This document shows positions 17,957 through 29,700 of a DNA stretch of 64,000 nucleotides, one piece after another. Source of the DNA: Saprospiraceae bacterium. Its GTDB lineage: Bacteria > Bacteroidota > Bacteroidia > Chitinophagales > Saprospiraceae. Location: contig JADKBV010000013.1 in assembly GCA_016714895.1 (NCBI GenBank), positions 62,001-126,000 on the forward strand. The letters run 5' to 3'. The notes beneath the pieces were generated by a model, which did not search any database, was not told the origin of the DNA, and was given only the letters and a program-made list of their open reading frames with translations. Each line of letters begins with the position of its first letter. The first letter of the stretch is position 1. Both the position numbers and the translations under genes were made by a program.

Positions 17957-20900
17957 TTATTCTATAACGATCATTTTTTTGGTGGCTTTGTCAGCACCTG
18001 CTTCAAGAGTGTAATACATCATTCCTGAAACAATCAAATCTGACTTGTTCAAAGTAATCACATTGTTACCTTTAGTAAAGGTTCTTGTAATTACTCTTAC
18101 CACTTTTCCTGTAACATCCTGAACAGTCAGGGTTGCGTCCATATCAGCAGGAAGATCAAAACTGATTTGAGTTTCTTCCTTGAATGGGTTAGGATTGTTC
18201 TGATACAATTGGAATACTACGTCATCTACAGATTTACCTGCAACATTCCAGCTGATTCCTCCTTTTACACCATCAACAGAGTATACTTCTGCTTGTGTAA
18301 TATCAGATCCTATACGTAGACTGTTTTCAACTGTTCCGTTTTGATTTGCCTTAAATACCAGGGTCATCAATACATCACCACTGTTGAATGCTACACTGTT
18401 CAATTCATTCCAACTTGTAGAAATCATGCCCTGATCAAGATGACTGAAACCAAAGTTTCCTTCATTTACATCCAACAGACCTGGTTTTACATTTTGGAAT
18501 TCCAATTCAGATGTATTAAACAACATCGTCATCTGCATACCTGCCATCTCGATAGCATCTGCTACAGTAACAGGGATTTCAACAATACTTCCGGCTTTAT
18601 AAGCAGCCATTGGTGTTTGCAATTTCAATGCAGTAAGCGATCTGGATTCAGTCTCCTCACTGTTGAAGTTAGCTTTTGCGTCACCATTTACATCACCGAT
18701 TTTAACACCTTTGAAGTGAATGTCCATATCAGCTGTAATATTATTGACTACATATTTTTCGTTAAAATTTTCAGTTTGTGCTGTAGCAGCATTGATAAAC
18801 TGATAATTTTTATCGATAAATCTCCATGATTGATTGTTTGTAAATGTAGTCGAAGTTCCAAGGATAACTCTTCTTAACTCAACAAGGTCAAGAGAGTTGA
18901 TCGCTTTGTCTTTATTTACATCTGCTGCAATCAATTTGTACGGTGAATCAAGTTTTGCAATATCCAGAATGTGTCTTTGAATAAACACAATGTCAAGTGT
19001 AGATATTCCATTAACGATGTCATCATTTTTGGTTGGAACTACTTCGTAATTTGAACCTACCAACAAGTTTGCAAATGCATAATTACCATTCAATGTCTGT
19101 GCATTCATCTCACTACCTTCAAGTTTCATGTTGACATTTTCGATACCAACACTTTGATAGTTTGTTACTTCCCCTTTGATAGCAACTTTACCCTGAGGAC
19201 TGTCAGGACAAGCATTCATATTATCCTGGATGCTGATAAATGTAGAACAGAAAGCTTGCTCGATGTTACCCATTGGAGTAACGATAGCTGCATATAAGTT
19301 TACATTTTGATTACCAACATGGTCACAAGTAAATGTTCTTCCTGAAATCACTCTCAAAGAACCATCAGTATTTCTGGTAACCGGCTCAAATGAAAGGATA
19401 ACATCATAACCACAAGGGTGTAAACTTCCTCTGTCAAAGTCAGAAGCCCAGATTTCAACCATACCCCAGTCAATCTGACCATCTCCGTTTGTATCAACAG
19501 GCATTAGGTCAGTAGCTAAGCCGTTCAAACAATATGGTGTAGGTGATTTACAATTGACTATGTCAAACAACTTATCACACTTTGTAAGATTTCCACACTT
19601 GTCTTCAAATGTCCATCTGATTCTATGACTTCCTATTGGATAGGTTCCTGTCATATTTGCAACGTTTCCTGTTCCTGACCTTGGGTAATTGAGACCTACA
19701 CCGAAAGAGCCACTATCAAAAATTCCATCATTATTTATATCCACTTCAGCATACCATTTTAATTCGTCAGTACAATTATCTTCTGCTGTAGCGATCAATT
19801 CTATCGTTCCGTTGGTACAAGTTGCATCATAAGTACAAACTTCCGCTCTTGCACATCCTGAAAGGATAGTAGGCTTCACTTTGTCACTTACTTTAATGAT
19901 TTGTGTATGTTTCCAAGTCATATATTCTGTACCACCAAAAGTATTGGTATAACTTTGACACCAGTCAATAACAGTCCAATGTCTCAAAATTTTGAAACAG
20001 GCTTCTCCCAAACTGTTGTTGAATCTGAAAACCTGATCTTCGTATTCATAACCTACCAGGCTACAGATATTATCTGCCAAAAGATTTGGTTTACCCATAT
20101 TATCAGGGTGGAACATCGCATCATTCGGATTAGAACATCCCTCAACTTCTCTGTCAACAGGCCATCTGTTTGCTGTCATAACAAAAGGAGCAATCGGCTC
20201 AACATGAATATGTTGTGTACAAGTTGCTTTTCTTCCTCCTCTGTCTTCTACTGTAAAGTTTCTGGTAATTAATCCGATTCTGCACTGATCCAAATCAATG
20301 ATGGAATCTGTTGTAATTCTTGGATTTTCGCAATTATCGATTCCTGTAGGCCATCCGAAGAAGTGTCTAAGGTGTGCAATGTCAAAATTGTCTATACAAT
20401 CAACTGTATCGTGAGGAGGACATACGATTTGAGGAGGTAATTTATCCTGAATTCTGGCATTTACCATACACTCATTATAATTACCCGCTTTGTCAATAAC
20501 TCTGACCTGTACCATGTGGGTGTTTTCCACATCTTTACAACAGAAACCAACATACTCACTGAATCCGCAAGGATCAGTCACTTCAACTACATATCTGTAC
20601 TCAGCTCTGTTAAAACATTCATCGATACTGTAGTCATACCAAAGACCATTTGTATAACCAACATTGGTAAACTCGGTTGGATTTTTTTCGTCCGTACTTG
20701 GACTTCCCGGTCTCCAGTTATTGTATAGGAATTGTTCATTACTTTCCCATGCCCAGATATTTTTTTGTTTAATATCTCTTAATCCGATGAGGTAGTCCTC
20801 ATTGTAATTATATCTGTTAACTGCATTCAAAACCCATGCGTTTTCAGCTGCTGCGTTGATAGAAGCTACATAACCTCCCATCGCTTTTGCAGTTTTTAAA

Positions 20901-22831
20901 GCAACATGTGGCAACGCTTTGTGTTTTGACAAATAGTAATAATGAACCTGATTACCTGTTCCATATTCTCCTAAGAAATCAAAACCAGGAAACTGAGGCG
21001 TTTTACATGGTAAACAATGACCTGACTGTGGTGTGTCCATTCTTCTTACCAGCAACTTACCAAATTCACATTCATCATAACTTCCGTCATCAAAAACATC
21101 AGCAGGTACCCAGGCATTACCGTCACTTGTCAAACCAATAGTAGTATTTTGATCACAAATAGCTACCGGCGGCGTATTATCTTCTACAGTTACAGCAACC
21201 GTACATGAAGATGAATTGTGACACTTATCATAAGCAATATAAGTAACTTCATGACATCCTACCGGGATTCTTACTAAACCACCATTGGAATTCTGAAGAA
21301 TTCCACCCGGATATACTACATCCACGTGTAATTCATTACTACAATTGTCCGTTAAAACCAAAGCAGGTAAGTTAACAAACGCTTCACATGTATGTTGTGA
21401 TGTTGAAGCTCTGATAGGAGCCGGACATGTAAACCCAGGTCCTTCGTTGTCAACGATTTCAATCATTTGTAAATGTCTTCGGACTCTTGGTACTGATCTG
21501 CATGACCATTCAAAAATCTCCCATGTTCTCATAATCTTAGTGACACATTTTACTTCTGCTAATTTAACATCCGTAAATGATACCAAAAGATTACAATTTA
21601 AGTCAGCGTTAGGATATAAATCCTGATATAAAGGAGCTAACGCTGTACCGCTTAAATTCCCAATATTCATTACAGTGTAATATCCTGTATTCATGGTATA
21701 AACCTCAAAACAAAAGACATCACCAGCATTCAGGTTAACATTTTGTGTACCATTGGCGGTGTTTCCGGAAGTTGCTAAATCAGTTATTGTTCCATTGATT
21801 GAGTAAGATGGATTGTCATTATTAAAACTTCCACCCGGTGCCGGATTGTTATTATGTCTCATGGACGCATTCCAGCTAAAAGTCAAAGTTCCTGTTTGTG
21901 TCGCAGTATAACATACCTGCGCACCTAAAGTCTTACCTCCACCTGCTCCGGTTGTTCCTCCGGTTAATGTAATGGCATCATTCACAAAAGTATTTGGTTC
22001 TACTGTAGCAGCACCGCTTCTGAAAAAATCCCACAATAACAATTTTGGAACACCCGTTCCGAATTTATTACCAATTGCAACCGGTGAAGGATTACCGGCA
22101 TAAGCCTGACCAACCGGGATCTTTGCCCAATCACCGTCACATGCCAATTCGTTAGAACCAGGTAACCATCTGTTGCCGGGCATAGTAACATACGGGTCAA
22201 TCAAATCAGGAAGACCTACGACTGTTATATTCATACAACATTCATCAGATTTATTACCACTTCCATCAACCGCTTGGTAACATCTTTCTACAACTTTTAA
22301 AACATCCGGTGCAAAAAGACCATTACAGTTATTTGTTGTTACACTTTCGAATGTAATGTTAACTACATAAGGCGTACAATTTTCATCCACGATAGGAGCA
22401 AAATTGGCCATTTCGTAACATGTTACAGTCACGTCACCAGGACAATCAATAATTGGTGGCAATTTGTCCTCTACTAAAATAGTACTCCAACAAGAATTTC
22501 CTGAAAGTGAAGTTACCTTAGCATAAATAGTTTTACCTATCCACGAAGGTCCTGTTAAAGGGGCCATACCCATTCCTGTTGAGAACGGATTTCCTGTAGG
22601 TGTTGTCATTAATGACACAAACGTTGTGGTAGCTCCACCACATGTATTGCCATTAGCCAAAATCATATCGGCTGTAACATTGGCAAAACAGTCACTATCC
22701 AGAGAAACCTGAATATGACCCTTGCAGGCACACTCCTGAGCATTCACCCGGGATGTCGTGCCAAATGAAAAAAGAATTATACTGAAAAGCATAATCCATT
22801 TTTTCGAGAAACGTGTTAATTTTGTTTCCAT
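17957..22831 (-). CDS. Giant T9SS-exported protein with HYR-like, C-type-lectin-like, dockerin-like and cohesin-like domains
   Basis: About 1624 residues from the preferred ATG at 22831 (22834 is an in-frame ATG too; the frame opens at 22993). A signal peptide ends at VNAQ. Cysteine-rich HYR-like modules (PPIIDCPGDVTVTC, TPPVAICDQN, PPQIVCPPHDTVDC) alternate through the protein. A C-type-lectin-like domain lies at about 625-750, with 'LIGLRDIKQKNIWAWE' and 'WRPGSPSTDEKN'. Near the C-terminus come a carboxypeptidase-regulatory-like module (about 1214-1268), a dockerin-like pair (about 1274-1329; DVNKDKAINSLDL), a cohesin-like domain (about 1397-1500) and a type-A T9SS sorting domain (about 1539-1624; YQNNPNPF). 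Probably a cell-surface or matrix protein with no enzyme domain seen. Paralogous to the gene at 23703-29834. Confidence 0.85.
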   Translation of the reverse strand: METKLTRFSKKWIMLFSIILFSFGTTSRVNAQECACKGHIQVSLDSDCFANVTADMILANGNTCGGATTTFVSLMTTPTGNPFSTGMGMAPLTGPSWIGKTIYAKVTSLSGNSCWSTILVEDKLPPIIDCPGDVTVTCYEMANFAPIVDENCTPYVVNITFESVTTNNCNGLFAPDVLKVVERCYQAVDGSGNKSDECCMNITVVGLPDLIDPYVTMPGNRWLPGSNELACDGDWAKIPVGQAYAGNPSPVAIGNKFGTGVPKLLLWDFFRSGAATVEPNTFVNDAITLTGGTTGAGGGKTLGAQVCYTATQTGTLTFSWNASMRHNNNPAPGGSFNNDNPSYSINGTITDLATSGNTANGTQNVNLNAGDVFCFEVYTMNTGYYTVMNIGNLSGTALAPLYQDLYPNADLNCNLLVSFTDVKLAEVKCVTKIMRTWEIFEWSCRSVPRVRRHLQMIEIVDNEGPGFTCPAPIRASTSQHTCEAFVNLPALVLTDNCSNELHVDVVYPGGILQNSNGGLVRIPVGCHEVTYIAYDKCHNSSSCTVAVTVEDNTPPVAICDQNTTIGLTSDGNAWVPADVFDDGSYDECEFGKLLVRRMDTPQSGHCLPCKTPQFPGFDFLGEYGTGNQVHYYYLSKHKALPHVALKTAKAMGGYVASINAAAENAWVLNAVNRYNYNEDYLIGLRDIKQKNIWAWESNEQFLYNNWRPGSPSTDEKNPTEFTNVGYTNGLWYDYSIDECFNRAEYRYVVEVTDPCGFSEYVGFCCKDVENTHMVQVRVIDKAGNYNECMVNARIQDKLPPQIVCPPHDTVDCIDNFDIAHLRHFFGWPTGIDNCENPRITTDSIIDLDQCRIGLITRNFTVEDRGGRKATCTQHIHVEPIAPFVMTANRWPVDREVEGCSNPNDAMFHPDNMGKPNLLADNICSLVGYEYEDQVFRFNNSLGEACFKILRHWTVIDWCQSYTNTFGGTEYMTWKHTQIIKVSDKVKPTILSGCARAEVCTYDATCTNGTIELIATAEDNCTDELKWYAEVDINNDGIFDSGSFGVGLNYPRSGTGNVANMTGTYPIGSHRIRWTFEDKCGNLTKCDKLFDIVNCKSPTPYCLNGLATDLMPVDTNGDGQIDWGMVEIWASDFDRGSLHPCGYDVILSFEPVTRNTDGSLRVISGRTFTCDHVGNQNVNLYAAIVTPMGNIEQAFCSTFISIQDNMNACPDSPQGKVAIKGEVTNYQSVGIENVNMKLEGSEMNAQTLNGNYAFANLLVGSNYEVVPTKNDDIVNGISTLDIVFIQRHILDIAKLDSPYKLIAADVNKDKAINSLDLVELRRVILGTSTTFTNNQSWRFIDKNYQFINAATAQTENFNEKYVVNNITADMDIHFKGVKIGDVNGDAKANFNSEETESRSLTALKLQTPMAAYKAGSIVEIPVTVADAIEMAGMQMTMLFNTSELEFQNVKPGLLDVNEGNFGFSHLDQGMISTSWNELNSVAFNSGDVLMTLVFKANQNGTVENSLRIGSDITQAEVYSVDGVKGGISWNVAGKSVDDVVFQLYQNNPNPFKEETQISFDLPADMDATLTVQDVTGKVVRVITRTFTKGNNVITLNKSDLIVSGMMYYTLEAGADKATKKMIVIE

Positions 22832-22864
22832 CATGAGATCCAAATTTTGAGTTAAAAAATTTTG

Positions 22865-22926
22865 TTTGTCCTGATGTCGAGCCGACACCAAAACAGTTTG
22901 GTTATAAAAATACATCAGAAGACAAA
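22865..22926 (-). promoter_or_regulatory. Long stem-loop in the leader of the 1624-aa giant gene
   Basis: TTTGTCCTGATGT (22865-22877) pairs with ACATCAG then GACAAA (22912-22926), a 13-bp stem with a 2-base AA bulge. The loop of about 34 bases contains a small CCAAA/TTTGG hairpin. It lies 31 bases or more before the start codon, inside the leader implied by the promoter at 23088. No T run follows, so it is not a simple terminator. Confidence 0.5.
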
Positions 22927-23087
22927 GCCTTCTTACTCTTTTGGATCTATTAAAATATTCAGGTTGTAAATAGGGGATTGGATAAAATACCAAAACCCAT
23001 GTACATACTTACGTATGCCATAGGTTACTACTATATTCTATCAGGGTGGATTTAAGGTTCTGAACAGCTTCTCACACTATTCGGGTG

Positions 23088-23095
23088 CAAATATA
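23088..23095 (-). promoter_or_regulatory. -7 box for the 1624-aa giant gene
   Basis: On the minus strand this reads TATATTTG followed by CACC. It implies a leader of about 250 bases before the ATG at 22831. Confidence 0.55.
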
Positions 23096-23611
23096 TGATG
23101 ACTAATATATATAAAAAAATATTATACATATTATTTTCATATATTTTTATACATAACATATATACCTTTGATTGTTAATGTATTATACAATCTACTCAAA
23201 ATCAATTATTTTACGTATATCTTATCTAATTATATAATATATGACAATATGCAGACTTTTAGTCATAAGAAACAATTTAGATATCTGTATATTTATAATT
23301 GTTTCCTGGTAAATCGACTTATATATAAGCCTTATTTTGTCCCTACATTGTTCAAAGACACTTAATAACACTTTTTCATGCCAAACCTTTGTTATCTTTC
23401 TTAGGTTGAAATTACTTTAATTTGAATATTATACAAGTAGCCAAAATAAGCTGCATTGTTTTACCCTTATAAGGAGCCGCCATTTAAAAGATCTCAAATA
23501 TTCAGCAATATTGCCATACTATGACACCTAATACAAATAGGGCGACAATTAACCTTTGTGAATAAGGGGTCCGGTATAATATTAAAATAATGGACATATA
23601 ATTTATGGAAT
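23096..23611. other. AT-rich intergenic region between the two giant genes
   Basis: About 515 very AT-rich bases. No coding frame or RNA gene was recognised on either strand. It probably holds upstream promoter sequence of the 1624-aa gene and sequence downstream of the terminator of the 2043-aa gene. Confidence 0.4.
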
Positions 23612-23646
23612 AAAAAAAGCCCCCCTCCAATTACTTGGAGAGAGGC
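23612..23646 (-). terminator. Rho-independent terminator of the 2043-aa giant gene
   Basis: On the minus strand GCCTCTCTCCAA pairs with TTGGAGGGGGGC (two G-U pairs) around a 4-base loop, followed by seven T. It lies about 57 bases after the stop codon. The stem resembles the terminator of the downstream paralogue. Confidence 0.85.
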
Positions 23647-23702
23647 CATCCCAAAAACCGATTTATTTTAAACCGTTACTTGGTTTTACTATGATTCAAC
23701 GA

Positions 23703-26700
23703 TTACTCGATGATGATCATTTTCTTAGTAGCAGTGAAGTCACCACTTTCTAATTTGTAGTACAACATACCGGAAGTACCTAATTGTTCTCTGCTGTATA
23801 CTTCAGTGTTTACACCTTGTACTGCATCGATGTTTCTGATGTTGATAACTCTACCAGTTACATCATATACTGTCAATGTAGCATTGTTTGCTTTAGGCAT
23901 AAAGAAGCTTACTTTAGTCTGACCTTTGAATGGGTTAGGCTCGTTTTGGAACAATTGGATGTCAGCTGAAGCGCTTTCGCTACCTACTGTTAATCCGATA
24001 TTCTGAACTTTAATGCTTGAACCTACATAAGATTCTGCAGAAGTTACATTAGAGTTGATGTACATCATTTCACTCAATTGAGCAGCTTTGTTAGCTTTCA
24101 ATACGATTGTGAATAATACATCATCAGCTCTTCTTGTTTCTGCAGTTGCAGATGCAAAGCTCATAGTAATCATCTCGTTAGAGATAACTCCTACATTACT
24201 TTCATTGATTTCGATAGTTCCAGGAATAACATTTACAAAGCTTGCGCCTTCTAAATTCATTGTGTACTGGAATCCGAATACATCACTGAAGTTTGATGCA
24301 GTTACAGGAACTTCAACTGTTTCTCCAGCTTCAACATTTCTGTTTTCAGCTGTAAGGTTCAATGTAGAAGCACTTCTGCTTTCTGCAGTTGCATTCATTA
24401 CATCTGTTGTAGCTGTACCGTTAACGTCTCCGATTTTAACCGCAACAAAGTTTTGGTTATCAACATCACCGCTAACTAACAAGCTGATGTTCTCATTGTA
24501 TGGGAATACATTGGTTACATCTAATGTTTGACCAGCTACAGGGAATCTCCATGATTTGTTGGTAAACTCATCAGCTGTACCTAAAATCACTTTTCTCAAT
24601 TCAACCAAGTCAACAGAGTTGATTCTTGCGTCATTGTTTACGTCAGCTGCAATTACATTGATAGCGTTTGTAAATTCTTGAGTTCCTAATATGTGTCTTT
24701 GAATCAACACAAGGTCAAGAGTTGAAACACCATTGTCATAATCACCACCTTTGTTAGCAAATAATCTAACTTTGTCGTTACCGTTTGCACTGTTTTCAAT
24801 TCCTTCGAATGAGAACATACCATTTACAGTTTGTGCAGCAACAGGGAACTCAGGTGCATTTCTGTCAAGAGAAACAGTTACATTGTTAACTCCCTGACCA
24901 GATTCAGTTGAAGTGATACCAGCAATTCTGGATCCTCCACCGTTTGTAGGACAAGTGTTACAAATGATAGCCAATTTAACCCAGCAGAAATCCTGATTGA
25001 ATTTCTTATCCCATACGCTCATCATTACGTCAACTTCAACTTTGTTTGTTCCGCCGGTTAATACCGCATCAGTCCATACTTTAGCTGAACTTCTCAATGA
25101 TGGTAACCACAATTGTAATTCACCATTGTTGTATCTGCTCAATACTTGTGCATTGGTAGTTGGGTAACCCATAACTCCACCGTTAGCATCAAAATAGTGA
25201 GGTACGTCGATATTGATCAATCTACCTGCAATTACTGTGTCAGTAACTTGTGGTGCCCATTGGTCAAATGTAAATAATAAGTCTTCCTGTGGAGTACAGT
25301 TGTCAAATGATCCGATATTGAAATCAATTGCCCACAATTCTACCATTGGTCTCAATGGTCCGCTTCCGTCAGGATCTTCCATCAATGCTGTACTTAAGTT
25401 AATACAGTAAGGTGTTGGAGCTTTTTTGTCAGCTACCATTACATCCTGGTGACAAGTTGTGTGGTTATGACATCCGTCTGTTACTTTCCAGCTTACTTTG
25501 TGGTTGCTCATTTTTCCAACGATCAACTCAGGTACAGTGATAGTGATATCACCACCATTCAATGTAGGTGCTACATAAATATCAGGAATACCGTTTCCGT
25601 TATCATCTCTGATAGCTGCAAGGTTTCCGTTGTTTGCGTTAGCTACGTCATTGTTTACAGGTAAGAAGCTTGAAAATTCCCAGTCATCTGTTCCGTCAGC
25701 CCAAAGGTCAACGAATACTTGCCATTTCAACCAACCTTCTTCGATACATCCACCTTCGTCAGTTGCAGAATTTGTCAATACCAATCTGTGTGAACAGTTA
25801 GCATCTACTCCGAACATCAAAGGATCACAATTTTCAAGTTCAGGTTTAACCTGGTCGAAGTACATGAAGTCTTTGAAGAATGGTCCTCTTGCTTCATTTG
25901 TACACCAGTTCATATAGTTGTACTCAACTCTCCATTTTTTACAAACACCATCCTCGAATAAAAATTCGTGAACTTTGATGTTTTCACCGATAACGTCACA
26001 AGGACCGTTTACCCATCTTGGACCGTTAGCCTCAATCTGAGCATCTGTAGGACCATCACATGTTGTCGCAACAGGCGTAGCTGTCGGAGGAGTGATAACC
26101 CAAGGCTGCTGAGAAGTACTTGGTAAGATAGTGATGATTTGTCTGCAAGAAGGAGCCTGATTAACAGGTGCGCTACCAACAAAGAAATCTCTTGTTACGT
26201 TTCCTAATTTACATTGGTTCAATTGACCGATGTTATCTCTGAATCTGATAGGTAAAGTACCGCAAGTACCGTATCCAACAGGTAATCCTGTTTTAGTAAA
26301 GTCAACTCCTTCTGTTGGTTGAGCGCCACTACCTAAGTCAGTACTGTAAGTAATTGCCCAGTCACAGAAAATAGTCATGTTTGGTGGACACTGAATGGTC
26401 GGTGGTGCTTTGTCTTCTACTTTAACGTAGATCCAACTTTCGTTGTAGTTGTCACCAATTGATCCCCATACTGCGTTCATATCACCATCATCCCATACTC
26501 TCATGATAACTTCATGGTATCCGATGTTAACTTCTCCGTCTCCGTCGATGTCAACTCCTGTTGTTAAGTCTTCACAACAGAATTTAACAAATTGACCTCC
26601 GTCTGTATCGTTAGCATTGTCATCAGCGTGTAATCTTGGCACGTTGTTGTTGAATGTAACGTTGTTATTGTAAGTTTCACCAGTCAACGGATTGATGATT

Positions 26701-29700
26701 CTTCCTTCGTTGTTACACTTAGGAGATCCCGCAGGTCTTCTGATTTCTACTCTTACGTCAGTACAATTGTCATAAGAATTGTTGTTGATGTGCTCTGTAA
26801 ACAATTTAGCATTGCCATCTTGTCCAGGTCCGCCAGGTACCAATCCTACTACGATATCGTGGTAAGTTACCGGTACAGGAGGAGTTCTGTCAACTACAGT
26901 TACTCTCATACACAATGTAGTGATGTTACCACAACAGTCAGTTGCAGTGTAACAGAAAGTGTGAACTCCTTTAGGAGCACCTTTAGCTCTGTAACCAGCT
27001 ACAGGGTTACCTGAAATCTGAACGATGCCAGGACCGCTTACATAATATGTAGGGTTGATATCACAATTGTCATGTAACTCCCAAGGTCTTGGAAGGTCAA
27101 AGTCAGCTGCACAATACCAAGGTGAAGTTGTCACTGTGGTATCTTTCAAAATGAAAGTAGGACCTTCAAGGTCTGCAGATTTGATCAACTGAGTGAATGG
27201 AGTTGAAACAATACCTTCACACCAGTCGATACACTGCCATGTTCTGATAACTTTTTTGTTACCGTGGCAATGAGGACCGCAAGCTCTGATTTCTTGGTCA
27301 GTATATGTACATACGATGTTACAAAGTTGTCCGTCAACAGGTAAAAATCCTGCTGCACCAAGGTCTACAAACGGGAATCCGTTTCTTACATCACCTGTAG
27401 CAGCTACGATGCTTGCAGGGTCAGTGTCAGTATTACACTCTACTACTACTAATGGATTCGGGATGAAAACATCAGCAAAAGAGATAGGATTAACTACGAT
27501 TTGTTGAATACACTCAGCACTAACGTTACCGCTACCGTCAACTGCATGCCATCTTCTCAAAATCACTTTTGTACAAACGTCACTTCCAACTTCAAGATCG
27601 TTGAAGCTTAAAACTGCGTCATCACAATTGTCGATAACATCAGGTAAACCTAAGAAATTAGGATCATTGATTGGTAAATCAAGTAATGAAGAAAATAAAC
27701 AAGAAATTTCAAAATCTTCACACTCAACAACAGGAGCATATTTGTCTTCTACTGTAAATGTTCCCCAACATCTGTTTCCAGTGAAAGGATTAACAACTAC
27801 AAAAGTATGAGTACCAAACAATCCGTTGAAATTAACCAATTGGTTGTTTACGTTACCTGTAGAAACTGCTTCCTGACCGTAAGGCCAAATGTATAATTCA
27901 TAAAGGTCATAACATCCGTCATAAGGACCTTCAAGGAACATATCTGCTCTCAAGTCAATAGAACAAGATTCTTCTACTGAAATGTTAACATTGTCATTAC
28001 AAGACATTGCCTCAGGAATGTCTCTCACTGTTACGTTAAACTGTGCAGTTGCAGTAGTACCGCAAGCATCAGTTACGGTTACAATATAGTTGTAAACTCC
28101 AGGGTTAATTAATAAACCGTCAAAAGTTGACCAACTAGGTCCGGTTTCTGTCAAACCTGTTGTAAAGTTCCACTGTACGTCATATCCACCAGGGAAAGTT
28201 TGACCATACCAGCTTTCAGCACCTGATTGTGCAAAACCTAAGTCATTGATCAAAGTAGATGCACCTGTAGTAATGTTGAATCTTCTGAACTGCATAGAGA
28301 AAGCTCCTGCATTGAACGCGTGGCTATAAATAGCACCATCCCAGAAAAATGCATCCTGACCGAAGTTACCGTTAAATCCTGCAGGTCCTAAAAGGGTACA
28401 AGCTGCATTTGTTTTGTTTACACGGTAAACGTTGTCATTAGCAATATCAAACATGTATAAGTTACCTGCATCATCAAATTCTAACCAGATAGCAAAACCA
28501 ATAACCCCACCACCGTTGAAGTTACCAACCGGAGTTAATGCACCGGTATTGATATTGATGGTTGATAATGCACCAGGAGTACCTGCTGTTGCGAAGTACA
28601 TGGTATTGGTTGTTCTGTCCCATGCATTACAAGCTGCGTTTGCAGGTAAGTTAGAACTGATGATTGTTTCAACACCATTCTGGAATCTGTAGAAGTTAGG
28701 CGTACTAACATAATAGAAAGGATCTGTTAAGTTAGGTGGATCTGTAGAAGGTGTACTTTTTACAACAGCACCACCCCCTCTGAAAGGAGCTGTACCAACA
28801 ACACCACTCAAAGTACCGGCAGGTGAACCGTTGTTACCATTGGTCAAACCAACAGTTCCGGTAGTTGCACCGGCAGGAGCAGTTGACCAGTGAGCAACAC
28901 CCAATCCGTTAGCCGGACCAGGTACACCACCAGTGATAACTAATGAACCTGTGAATGGCTCATAAGGACAAACTGTGATGTCAGCAGGTTGGAACTCAGC
29001 TGATAATGGATTGTTTGTACAAGTACAAACATCTGGAGTAAATACTGCTGTCAATGTATAAGCACCGTTTCCTGTTCCGAAACCGGTTACATAAATTCTG
29101 TAAGTTGTACCACCGGTAACTGCAAAAGTTACTCTTGACTGAGGACCACAAGCATCGTCATTACCAACAACGCAGGTTAATCCAGTACAAGCTCCTGTAA
29201 ATACTCCGATTTTAGAGTCATACGTAGTACCTGTACAAGTATTAAGTTCTAACGTACCACCACAAGAAGGGGTGTAAGTATGCCAGATACCGTTTGCAGA
29301 GTTTAAAGTAGTACCACAAGTAGGTACCGCCTGAGCAGGTGCACTACATGCAGTGTTACCTGTAACGGTAGCCGTACCTCCTGTAATAGGAATAGTAGGG
29401 ATAGCTGTCGCTGCAGTACATACTACCTGAACAGGAGGAGAACAAGAAAGACAGTTACCTGTTACTGTTCTACATGAAGATTCAGTTCCGCACGCAGGGT
29501 TCAAAGCGATGTGAACTCTCACTGTACCTGTAAGGGTTGAAGTCCAGGTAAGCGGAGCAGCACCACTTGCCAATACTACGTTGGCTGCGGTTGTAATGGT
29601 TAAAAAGTTTCCGGAACCACCAGTTGCGTTGAACTGATATTGGCCACCTGTTGTCAAACCGTTGAAGGTTGAGTATTCACCGGCGTAAGCACAGGTAGTG

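Noticed and set aside
18341..21626. Plus-strand frames of up to 162 codons
   Set aside because: Antisense shadows of the 1624-aa giant; no signal, motif or promoter supports them.
22835..22993. N-terminal extension of the 1624-aa giant to 22993
   Set aside because: It would put about 54 residues before a good signal peptide and crosses the leader hairpin.
24088..28692. Several plus-strand open frames of 60-147 codons
   Set aside because: All are antisense to the 2043-aa giant gene, which reads continuously with a signal peptide and recognisable domains.
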